A DNA stretch of 64,000 nucleotides, taken from Halorussus vallis. Its GTDB lineage: Archaea; Halobacteriota; Halobacteria; Halobacteriales; Haladaptataceae. Under the pieces are notes generated by a model, which saw only the letters and a list, made by a program, of their open reading frames with translations, had not been told where the DNA came from and did no database searches. The stretch is taken from NCBI RefSeq assembly GCF_024138165.1, contig NZ_CP100000.1, forward strand, positions 3,844,001-3,908,000, written 5' to 3'. The position numbers and the translations under genes are program-made. Shown piece after piece: positions 46,653 to 53,878 of this stretch (position 1 is its first letter; each line of letters opens with the position of its first letter).

Positions 46653-48097
46653 CGAGTCCGGCGACCTTCCGCCGTGTCCTGGACGATGGTGACCGTCTCG
46701 ACGACACTGACGAGATCGCCGCGTTCCTCACTGAGCACAAGCACATCCTCCGGGACTCGCGGTGCCTCGGCTACCTCCCCGACGCCGTCGAGGACGGCGC
46801 CGACTACCTCGACGAACTCGAGGAGGCCGAGGAGCACCTGTGCGAACTGACGAAACGCTGGTATTCGGGGGACTACGACTGTGGTGACGCCGAGTTCCGG
46901 TCGGTCGTCACTCGGGAAGCGCTCGGCCTCGCCGGGACGATGGTCCACCTCCTGGACCTCGTCGACGTCGACGTCGTCCGGCAGGTGCGCCTCCCCCGCC
47001 AGAACGGTGGGCGTTCTGACGTACTTAAGAAGGAACAGCGGCTTACCCTTGTCAAATCCCTCGTTACCGGCGTCTCCATCCAGTCGACGTACCGTCACTC
47101 GGCAGTCTACCGCCAGCTGTTCGAGCCCCGTGACGACAAGCACGACGCGGCGATCGTCCCGACCGTCGACGCCGAGGACCCGTTCGGTCGGCTCATCGGT
47201 CGCGTCTGCATCGTCGGCGACCTCGGCCAAGAGGAGGACGCGCTCGTCGAGGATCTCCGCGACCGCCTCGGTTCGCCCGCCGAACTCCGAGAGGACGCGC
47301 CCGACATCCGAGTCCGAGTTCCAGTCGAAGCAACGGGGGACCTCACTCGGCCGCGGTTCGCGAGCGCCGTCGAACGGATGTGCTCGGCCCGCGGTCTCAA
47401 CGTGACCCGGGAGACCGTCTCGACGCTCCGGCTCTTCGTCGAGACGCCGTTCGATGCGGCGAAAGCAGTGTTCGCCTTAGAAGAGGAGGACGAGCAGCGG
47501 GACATCCGGCTGTCGGAAGTCCGGTACGGCCTCTCTGAACTGGATGTCACACGGGTTCTGCCGTGGGAGACGCCGGGCGTCCGGTCGCTTGTCGCGACGC
47601 TCCTGGAGGCGAGGGGTCCGCTTGCGGTGTCGGAGCTCGTCGAGCGCGCCGACGTCTCGCGTCGGACGTGGCAGAACCACCGCGACTGGCTCGTCGGCAT
47701 GGGCCTCCTGGAGGAGACGCCCGGCGGCTACCGGCTCGTCCTCTCCTTCAAGAACGACGAGGAGCGGTACTGGGACATCCGACCGTGGTTCGTTCGCGTC
47801 GACGGCGAGGACGAGCTGCCGTTCGAGGTCGCGGTGCGAAGTCTCGCGACCGAGTTAGCGGTCGGCCTTCCCGACGGTGAGCGAGGTGAGGCCCTCCGCC
47901 GGGTCCAGGGCTGGCCGATGGATCTCGACGCTGTTCGCGAGCACTGGCCGCGCATCGAGTCGTGGCTTCGAGTCCTCCGAGCGGTGACCGCGGCGCCGGG
48001 AAGCCGTGAGGTCGAGACTCCGGAACCGGTGGTGTTCGGATCGTCGTCCGGCCAAGTGAGTCTCCAGCAGTCGGTCGAGGGAGGTGCGTCGGCGTGA
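46397..48097 (+). CDS. Provirus protein with winged-helix domain, function unknown
   Basis: 566 residues if GTG 46397 is the start. The first 30 residues are Arg-rich and uncertain; a clear core begins VVNYPLQEQDDRGSPRWYYD. Near residues 395-450 a winged helix is visible: LVATLLEARGPLAVSELVER ADVSRRTWQNHRDWLVGMGL in sequence. The middle has VCIVGDLGQEEDALVEDLRD. Possibly a replication or transcription regulator of the provirus. Read in the -1 frame relative to the preceding gene and overlapping its end. Confidence 0.65.
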   Translation: MGREGRPDRIRLPRHHQVTPLPRWDAVATTASTPENGVSVVNYPLQEQDDRGSPRWYYDYNADRLVVGAEFTNPMQYWVCVARALASPATFRRVLDDGDRLDDTDEIAAFLTEHKHILRDSRCLGYLPDAVEDGADYLDELEEAEEHLCELTKRWYSGDYDCGDAEFRSVVTREALGLAGTMVHLLDLVDVDVVRQVRLPRQNGGRSDVLKKEQRLTLVKSLVTGVSIQSTYRHSAVYRQLFEPRDDKHDAAIVPTVDAEDPFGRLIGRVCIVGDLGQEEDALVEDLRDRLGSPAELREDAPDIRVRVPVEATGDLTRPRFASAVERMCSARGLNVTRETVSTLRLFVETPFDAAKAVFALEEEDEQRDIRLSEVRYGLSELDVTRVLPWETPGVRSLVATLLEARGPLAVSELVERADVSRRTWQNHRDWLVGMGLLEETPGGYRLVLSFKNDEERYWDIRPWFVRVDGEDELPFEVAVRSLATELAVGLPDGERGEALRRVQGWPMDLDAVREHWPRIESWLRVLRAVTAAPGSREVETPEPVVFGSSSGQVSLQQSVEGGASA

Positions 48098-48498
48098 CTC
48101 TCGAGGGACGGGTCTGGCCGTCGACAGTAGTCAAGTCGGTGTGCTATGAGCTCGGCGCAGCAGACCGAGAACACCCAACGGAACTCGCGGTTGCCCGAGA
48201 GTTCTGCAAGTCGGAGGAGGCGGACTTCGAGTCGTTGGAACCGAAGGACTGGCTGCTTGCGGTGTTCGCGAGCGGCGGGGAGATCTGCCTTCGAATCGAC
48301 GAGATCCCTGAGGTCGCGTACATCGGGTACGAGGACCAGACGCTGACCGCGTCGGTCTACAACAACGTGTTCCTCCGGCGGAGGACGACAACGCTGGACA
48401 GCGAGGAGGCAAAGGAGTTGATTGAGCGGTTCACGCCACAACTCACCCTTCGGCGGAGCACTCCCTTCGGTGATGGTGAAGGTGGTGAGTCGGCGTGA
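48094..48498 (+). CDS. Hypothetical provirus protein
   Basis: 134 residues, GTG start overlapping the preceding stop (GTGA). Core KSEEADFESLEPKDWLLAVF and YIGYEDQTLTASVYNNVFLR, acidic overall. No domain I recognise. Overlaps the next gene by four bases, so it is part of one coupled operon. Confidence 0.65.
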   Translation: MTLEGRVWPSTVVKSVCYELGAADREHPTELAVAREFCKSEEADFESLEPKDWLLAVFASGGEICLRIDEIPEVAYIGYEDQTLTASVYNNVFLRRRTTTLDSEEAKELIERFTPQLTLRRSTPFGDGEGGESA

Positions 48499-48977
48499 GG
48501 CCGGATTCGAACGCGCAGGCGTTCCGAAAGCTGAAGGACGATATCGGGGAGAACCCGGCTCAGTTCCTCGACCGGCCACTCCGCAGTGATGGCGAGCTCC
48601 CGCTGATGATTCGGGACCGTATCAAGGGCATCGACCGGTTGGCGGTCCTCCACGCCTACCGCGCGGTCGAACGGAAACTCCAGCGGGGGAAGGATATCCA
48701 GAACCTGCCGGACTCCGTCGACCCCGACGCGCTCGACTTCTACGAGCACGACATCGAACCGGGACGCCAGCGAGTGTTGGACGCGCTCGACGCTCGCCAG
48801 CAGTACCTCGAAGAGCACGGCGAGCGCAACCTCCCCGACTGGACTGCGGAGGAGCGCCGGGAGCGCGCTGTCAAGTTGTACGAGGGGTCGGGGAAGAACG
48901 AGCGGAGTACTGAGGAGGAGTCGTTGTCGGCGTCGCAGAAGCTGGCGCGGATGCGGTCGGAGCGAGGTGAAGCCTGA
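48495..48977 (+). CDS. Hypothetical helical provirus protein
   Basis: 160 residues, GTG start inside the previous gene's end. Strongly helical and charged, with IRDRIKGIDRLAVLHAYRAV and LDARQQYLEEHGERNLPDWT. No recognised domain. It closes the first coupled block; the next 220 bp hold a promoter and a structured leader. Confidence 0.65.
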   Translation: MRPDSNAQAFRKLKDDIGENPAQFLDRPLRSDGELPLMIRDRIKGIDRLAVLHAYRAVERKLQRGKDIQNLPDSVDPDALDFYEHDIEPGRQRVLDALDARQQYLEEHGERNLPDWTAEERRERAVKLYEGSGKNERSTEEESLSASQKLARMRSERGEA

Positions 48978-49048
48978 CCATGGCGTTTCGCCCAGTGAAA
49001 GCTATTCGTGGTAATCTGGCTGACAACGTAAGCAAATTATCGAGAAAA

Positions 49049-49057
49049 CTTATAATG
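49049..49057 (+). promoter_or_regulatory. TATA-like box inside the provirus
   Basis: CTTATAATG in a locally AT-rich stretch, predicting transcription from about 49080 into the structured leader and the next gene block. Confidence 0.5.
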
Positions 49058-49115
49058 TTACGACCGCCACGAGTTATCTGTACCAGCCACCTACCACAAC
49101 ACCGAGACAAAGCCA

Positions 49116-49177
49116 CCCTCGCGGGACGCCCCACAACGGGGCGGATGACCCCGAGGGAGACAGCCTGCGGTTTCTCC
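49116..49177 (+). promoter_or_regulatory. Structured leader upstream of the late gene block
   Basis: Two stacked elements: CCCTCG (49116-49121) pairs with CGAGGG (49152-49157) enclosing CGCCCC/GGGGCG with a short loop, then GGAGA pairs with TCTCC. They lie between the TATA-like box and ATG 49198. A 73-codon ORF reads through but is basic and unlike the neighbours. Confidence 0.35.
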
Positions 49178-49197
49178 TCCTTCGACGGTGACATACG

Positions 49198-49731
49198 ATG
49201 AAGGGCCAGGATGCAATCTGTCCGGAGAGCGGCGCCCGTCTCTCGGAAGACCGACATCCGGACGAGCGCCGTCGCCCCTATCGAGCACCCGAGGACGAGA
49301 GTGGACTGCTCACGACCGGCGAACACTGCTCGTCGAGAGGCGCGCTCATCACGTTCTTCCGACGCACCCACCGCGGCATGCACGACGGCGACCTCGACCG
49401 CAACCTGCTCCGGCGAGCCGCGCTCCACCTCTACCAGCTCAAGCGAGCAAGCGACGCTCGCGACGAATGGATTTGGTACGCGCTCTGCGAGCGCCTCCAC
49501 CGCGACGGCTACGACGTCGCCTGGATGCGCGCCGTGGTCGACCCCGTCTGCCCGCACTGCGGGAGTGAGCTCACCGCCGAACTCGCCCCACGCGATGAGG
49601 TTCTCCCGAAGTGCGGCGCCAGCTGCAGAGGAGACCAATTCCTCGCGGGCGATATCGCCAACGCCATCCGCAGGACGTTCAACCAGGCGTTCGACAAGCA
49701 CGTCGAACGCGGCCACCTCAAGATCGCGTAA
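49198..49731 (+). CDS. Hypothetical provirus protein with zinc-binding cysteines
   Basis: 177 residues from ATG. A Cys motif CPHCGSEL with CGASC farther on (residues about 122-145) and a second N-terminal Cys pair suggest a zinc ribbon; the middle RRAALHLYQLKRASDARDEW is helical. Probably a DNA- or RNA-binding provirus protein. First gene after the internal promoter. Confidence 0.6.
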   Translation: MKGQDAICPESGARLSEDRHPDERRRPYRAPEDESGLLTTGEHCSSRGALITFFRRTHRGMHDGDLDRNLLRRAALHLYQLKRASDARDEWIWYALCERLHRDGYDVAWMRAVVDPVCPHCGSELTAELAPRDEVLPKCGASCRGDQFLAGDIANAIRRTFNQAFDKHVERGHLKIA

Positions 49732-49742
49732 CCTTCTCAGCG

Positions 49743-50117
49743 ATGTCCACCGACACGCCCACCCCCGAGGTTCCACGAGAGCCGAGTGCGTTCCACCCGT
49801 CAATCCACTTCGGCCAGCAGACGACGGACGCCGGCACCGACCGGAAGCGCCACCTCGACGGCGAGATCATCGACGGCTGCATCGAACGCGGTGACCGTCG
49901 AAAGCGAACCGACAGCATCTACTGGCTACGAGAGACGTTCGACGCCGTCACCTATCGACTCGTCGTCAACATCGACGACAACGAGGTGATTACGGGCTAC
50001 CCCATCGGCATCGACCCGAACGCTGCTAAACAACTTGGAAGCCGTTGGACGGACGACCAAGTCGAGGATATTCTCCACTTCATTCGGACCGACCCACGGA
50101 CTGAAACAGACCAGTAG
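49743..50117 (+). CDS. Hypothetical provirus protein (DUF4258-like pattern)
   Basis: 124 residues. The central part, DGEIIDGCIERGDRRKRTDS followed by IYWLRETFDAVTYRLVVNID and DNEVITGYPIGID, has the strand-helix-strand pattern of small DUF4258/RelE-like folds, but no catalytic residue can be assigned. Follows the previous gene after 11 bp. Confidence 0.6.
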   Translation: MSTDTPTPEVPREPSAFHPSIHFGQQTTDAGTDRKRHLDGEIIDGCIERGDRRKRTDSIYWLRETFDAVTYRLVVNIDDNEVITGYPIGIDPNAAKQLGSRWTDDQVEDILHFIRTDPRTETDQ

Positions 50118-50220
50118 TCCCGATGATGCGCGCGGCCAGTCTGTCATCCACCCCTATCCAACTCAGTTCGTCCTCGCGACGCCGTGTGCTGAGGGACTCT
50201 TTCGATACACGAACCCAGTC

Positions 50221-50352
50221 ATGCAACGCCAGCCACCGATCGAACTCGCGCTCGGAGCACCACTCCAAGTCCGCGAGGAAGGCGACGTCACTGTCGTCGG
50301 CATCCGCGACTCGACCGGGTGCTGGTGTGAACTGAAACGGATTCACGAGTAG
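50221..50352 (+). CDS. Short hypothetical provirus protein
   Basis: 43 residues from ATG 50221 (MQRQPPIELALGAPLQVREE), ending CWCELKRIHE. Beta-rich, like small viral structural or regulatory proteins. The frame is open farther upstream, so a longer form cannot be excluded; an opposite-strand reading here is less likely because all neighbours are on the plus strand. Confidence 0.4.
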   Translation: MQRQPPIELALGAPLQVREEGDVTVVGIRDSTGCWCELKRIHE

Positions 50353-50372
50353 ACCCCAGCATCGAACCCATC

Positions 50373-50708
50373 ATGAGTACGAAACAACCCGTCTGGTTCT
50401 GCCCGACGGAAGTCATCGACCACAACTGCGAAATCGCCAGACACATGGACATCCGCGCATGGAAAGCCCTTAAAGCAGCGTTCATCTCCACCCTTATCCT
50501 CGGCCTCGCCGGCTACGCGATCCACCGAGGAGCCGACCCGACCAGCATCGCACTCGCCGCGCTCGCGATTACCGCGCTGCTCAACGGCGTTGAACTCCGA
50601 GAACTGGCCGCTGTCAAGGGCATCCAGGTCGTCCGCGAAGGCGACCCGGCCAACAAGACCGAGACCGACGAGAAGACGGACACCCAGCGATCGGAGTCGA
50701 AGCGATGA
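50373..50708 (+). CDS. Two-helix membrane protein of the provirus (holin-like size)
   Basis: 111 residues. An N-terminal cysteine pair (FCPTEVIDHNC), then helices at about 31-52 and 57-75 (AAFISTLILGLAGYAIHRGA, SIALAALAITALLNGVELRE) and a Lys/Glu/Asp tail. Size and layout fit a holin-like or envelope protein, but position before the terminase genes is equally compatible with another role. Overlaps the next gene by four bases. Confidence 0.6.
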   Translation: MSTKQPVWFCPTEVIDHNCEIARHMDIRAWKALKAAFISTLILGLAGYAIHRGADPTSIALAALAITALLNGVELRELAAVKGIQVVREGDPANKTETDEKTDTQRSESKR

Positions 50709-51253
50709 ACGTCGACCACGTCCTCACCCTCGCCAACTCCCCGCTCGCCCAAGCGGTCGCGGCGCTGCTCGTCGGACTCCTCGGCACCGTCCACCGCTAC
50801 CGACAGACCGGTAAAGTTCCGCTCGCCGGCGTTCCGTGGCGAGCCCTCCGCCGAGTGATCTACGCCGGTCGCCGGCGTTGGTTCACCGTCGAGCGTCCGA
50901 CGGTCGACGCAGCGCTCCGCCTCGTCGACAGGCCCGTCGAGGACGTCCGCGCGACGCTCGCCGAGCAGTCCTACAACCCCGGTTGGTTGCTCTCTTACCA
51001 CTACTACGGCGAGGACCTCAACGCCAGACGGTACTTCTACGACCCGACGCGGCCACACCCGCACCGTCAGCTCCACATCCGGGGCTTCAAAACCGGCGAG
51101 GGCGTCGAGCTCGTCGCCCACGAAGAGCCGGCGCCGGAGCATCACCCGCGAGCGCACCTGAAGGAGGTCGACATGCACGACGCGACCACGTGGGTCCACG
51201 AGAACTGGGATTCGAAGAACCTCGACCCCCGCGGCTTCGAACGACACACCTGA
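50705..51253 (+). CDS. Hypothetical provirus protein with N-terminal helix
   Basis: 182 residues. A hydrophobic helix near residues 12-27 (SPLAQAVAALLVGLLGTVHR) is followed by a basic segment and a globular part with SYNPGWLLSYHYYGEDLNAR and RQLHIRGFKTGEGVELVAHE. No recognised domain. Recurrent size and neighbourhood (just before HNH and terminase) suggest a conserved haloviral gene. Confidence 0.6.
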   Translation: MNVDHVLTLANSPLAQAVAALLVGLLGTVHRYRQTGKVPLAGVPWRALRRVIYAGRRRWFTVERPTVDAALRLVDRPVEDVRATLAEQSYNPGWLLSYHYYGEDLNARRYFYDPTRPHPHRQLHIRGFKTGEGVELVAHEEPAPEHHPRAHLKEVDMHDATTWVHENWDSKNLDPRGFERHT

Positions 51254-51256
51254 CCG

Positions 51257-51451
51257 ATGACGTACATCTACGAGTGCGACGGCTTCTGCGACGAAGGACC
51301 CCAGGACCGGCCAGCGCTCACCGCGGAGTTCAGCGAGCAGTGGTTCAAAACAACCACGTACGGCGACCACCTCAAAGAGCACGGGTACGAGCCCGGAGAC
51401 CTCGTCACCCTCTGTGGCGAATGCACCCGCCAACTCCTCCTCGACTTCTGA
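51257..51451 (+). CDS. Small Cys-containing provirus protein
   Basis: 64 residues with four cysteines in CDGFCDEGPQD and LCGECTRQLL, a likely zinc-binding pair of CxxxC and CxxC. Its stop overlaps the HNH start (TGATG). Confidence 0.6.
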   Translation: MTYIYECDGFCDEGPQDRPALTAEFSEQWFKTTTYGDHLKEHGYEPGDLVTLCGECTRQLLLDF

Positions 51452-51726
51452 TGACCTCCGACCCTGAGTTCCGCGACCGCCACCGCCGTCGACTCCACGC
51501 CGATCGCGCTGGCGAACAGTGCCCTCGCTGCGGACGCTCGCTCGACACCGCCGACCGCGTCGACGACCACCACCACGACGGCGACCCCACGAACGGCCAC
51601 CCGAGCAACCTCCGGAAGCGCTGCAAGAACTGCCACCTCGGCGGCGAGCACGACCGCGACGTCGAGACGAAACAACCCCGCGGTCCACGCTCGGGCCCAC
51701 GACGTCCCCGCACGTCGCCGCGGTGA
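51451..51726 (+). CDS. HNH endonuclease, terminase-associated
   Basis: 91 residues from ATG 51451. CPRCGRSLDTADRVDDHHHD with GHPSNLRKRCKNCHL gives the HNH/zinc pattern: two Cys pairs, the DHH-type core and an Asn-His end. Small HNH proteins next to terminase genes assist cleavage and packaging of DNA in many tailed viruses. The basic Arg/Pro tail may bind DNA. Confidence 0.8.
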   Translation: MTSDPEFRDRHRRRLHADRAGEQCPRCGRSLDTADRVDDHHHDGDPTNGHPSNLRKRCKNCHLGGEHDRDVETKQPRGPRSGPRRPRTSPR

Positions 51727-51782
51727 CCCCATGGACCCCCACCAACTGACGGATACCCCATGGACCCCCTCGGAGGACTCAA

Positions 51783-52268
51783 ATGACTGACCGAAACTAC
51801 GGCGAGCACGGGCGCTGCGAAGCGACCGCGAAGTCCACCGGCGAGCGCTGCAAGAAGTCAGCGATCGGCCCGCACGGGAAGTGCGACTCCCACGGCGGGA
51901 AGTCGAAGAAAGGCGCCGACCACCCGAACTACAAGCACGGTGCGTTCAGCAAGTACTTCCGGTCGGACCTCAGCGAGCGCGAAGAGGACGCGCTCGCCGA
52001 CATGCTCGACGCAGTCGACGACCCCGAGCAGATCAAGGACGTCCTCGCAGAGGTCGCGTTCGAGCACCTCGTGAAGGGCAAACGCTCGGGCGACCCGCGG
52101 TTCACGCGAGAGGCCCGCCAGCTGCTCGCAGAGTTCAACATCGTCGACAACACCGACCAGCTCGAAGTCGACGCGAACGTCGACGCCGACCACTCGCTCG
52201 ACGAGGGCACGAAGGACATCATGCGGGAGGTCCTCCGACGCCGTCGTGAGGATGGTGATTCTGAATGA
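51783..52268 (+). CDS. Terminase small subunit-like protein
   Basis: 161 residues. N-terminal zinc-type motif CEATAKSTGERCKKSAIGPH with GKCDSHGGKSKKG and DHPNYKHGAF, as in haloviral small terminases, then a helical oligomerisation region (SEREEDALADMLDAVDDPEQ) and an acidic, Arg-rich end. It starts just after a short non-coding gap and overlaps the large subunit gene by four bases, the usual order. Confidence 0.8.
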   Translation: MTDRNYGEHGRCEATAKSTGERCKKSAIGPHGKCDSHGGKSKKGADHPNYKHGAFSKYFRSDLSEREEDALADMLDAVDDPEQIKDVLAEVAFEHLVKGKRSGDPRFTREARQLLAEFNIVDNTDQLEVDANVDADHSLDEGTKDIMREVLRRRREDGDSE

Positions 52269-53878
52269 GCATCGACCCGAACAGTGCGCTCGCCGAGTTG
52301 GACCCGGACCAGCAGGCCGAGCAGATCTGGCGTGACCTCGAAGAGCCCGAGCGGCGCCGGGAGGTTCTCAACCCGTTCGAGGATTGCCCGTGGGAGGAGT
52401 TCCTCAACGAGCTCACGTACGGGTACATGCAGGGCGAGCGCGACGACTGGATCCCGGTCGCCGACGTCCACCTCGACTGGGTCGAGCGCTTCCGGTCGGA
52501 CAAGGACGTCGGCCTCCTCGCCCACCGTGACAGCCTGAAGACTACGGCCACGCTCGGCATCGTCATCGCTCACCTGGAGTACATCGACGGGTTTCGCGCG
52601 CACTGGATTACGAACACCCAGGGCCAGGCGCACAAGAAGGCCGACACCGAGTTCTGGAAGCTGGTCGAGCGGAACTCCTGGCTGACGAACCTGAACAGCC
52701 AGCCGGTCCAGGACACCAAGGAGGTCAAGGAGTTCCAGAACGGCTCGGTGCTCCACGCCGGTTGGCTGTTCGGCGCTATCGAGGGCGACCGGTCGCACCT
52801 GCTGATTCTCGACGACCTGATCAAGGAGCACGGCGACGGTGAGACGGACAACGTCCTCACGTGGATCGAGGGCGTCACCGTCCCGATGGTCAAGGACTCG
52901 GGGAAGACCGCCATCATCGGCACCCGCAAGCGCCCGGACGACATCTACAGCCACATCGCCGACCGCGAGGCGTACGACTTCACCGAGTACCCAGCCATTC
53001 TCGACGTCTGGGACCAAGAGTTCGGGGACGACGACAACTGGGAGGAGCGCCGGCCACCCGAGGACCTCTACACGGAGGTCGACAACCCGCTCTCCGAGGG
53101 CGGGGACACCGTCCGCGTCCTGTGGCCGGAGGCACGGGGGCCGCAGTACTTGGCGGACAAGTACGCCCAGATGAGCCCGCACCTGTTCTGGCGGGAGTTC
53201 TGCATGGTCATCATGGGCGCGAGCGGGAACCTCATCGAGAAAACCGACGTCGACCAGCTCGTCGACGACGGCGGCTGCTCCATTCGGAACCAAGTCCCGC
53301 CTATCAAGATGACGCCCGGCGCCGGCGAGGCGACCGTCGTCGCACACGACCCCGCGCAGTCGTCGACCGGCGACAACGCGGCGTTCGTCGTGTTCCACGT
53401 CGGTCGCGACGGTCGACGTCGTCTCCTGGACGCGCACGCCGAGACGGGGATGAAGCCCAGCGCGATCCGGGCGAAGCTCCTCGACCTCGACGACCGGTAC
53501 GACCCGGCGATGGTCGTCATCGAGTCGAACGGGATGCAGCAGTACGTCGCGAACGACGCCATCGAGTTCAGTGCGTCGCTGCGGTCGAAGGTCACGGGCA
53601 TCCCAACTACGGGCAAGAAGCACTCGTGGGAGAACGGCATCCCGCGGCTCCGGACGCTCGTCGGGAACGGCGGCATCCAGTTCTACCGCGGCCACGGTCC
53701 GACGGAGGACTTCATCCAGGCCGCGCTCTCGCTCAAGCTCAAGGATGGGAAGCTCTCGGGCCACACGCCGGACCTGATTGCGGCGTGGTACATGGCCGAG
53801 CAGGGCATCCGCCGGTTGGAGGGCATGGGCGCGCTCGCCGGCGACGACGATGACACTTCAGGAATTTCATACCTATGA
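52265..53878 (+). CDS. Terminase large subunit
   Basis: 537 residues. ATPase domain with a degenerate Walker A AHRDSLKTT (residues 86-94), Walker B LLILDD (179-184) and coupling motif TAIIGTRKRPDD. C-terminal RNase H-like nuclease with VVAHDPAQSSTGD (Asp362, Asp370) and MVVIESNG (Glu420). It cuts concatemers and pumps DNA into proheads. Full length, with no stop inside, so the packaging module looks intact. Confidence 0.93.
   Translation: MSIDPNSALAELDPDQQAEQIWRDLEEPERRREVLNPFEDCPWEEFLNELTYGYMQGERDDWIPVADVHLDWVERFRSDKDVGLLAHRDSLKTTATLGIVIAHLEYIDGFRAHWITNTQGQAHKKADTEFWKLVERNSWLTNLNSQPVQDTKEVKEFQNGSVLHAGWLFGAIEGDRSHLLILDDLIKEHGDGETDNVLTWIEGVTVPMVKDSGKTAIIGTRKRPDDIYSHIADREAYDFTEYPAILDVWDQEFGDDDNWEERRPPEDLYTEVDNPLSEGGDTVRVLWPEARGPQYLADKYAQMSPHLFWREFCMVIMGASGNLIEKTDVDQLVDDGGCSIRNQVPPIKMTPGAGEATVVAHDPAQSSTGDNAAFVVFHVGRDGRRRLLDAHAETGMKPSAIRAKLLDLDDRYDPAMVVIESNGMQQYVANDAIEFSASLRSKVTGIPTTGKKHSWENGIPRLRTLVGNGGIQFYRGHGPTEDFIQAALSLKLKDGKLSGHTPDLIAAWYMAEQGIRRLEGMGALAGDDDDTSGISYL

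Noticed and set aside
48980-49201. 73-codon plus-strand frame between two provirus genes
   Set aside because: Basic, unlike the acidic neighbours, and it runs through a TATA-like box and two hairpins; treated as leader DNA.
50080-50346. 88-codon minus-strand frame in the provirus
   Set aside because: Opposite to the operon, no promoter, and it covers the end of one gene and a likelier small plus-strand gene.
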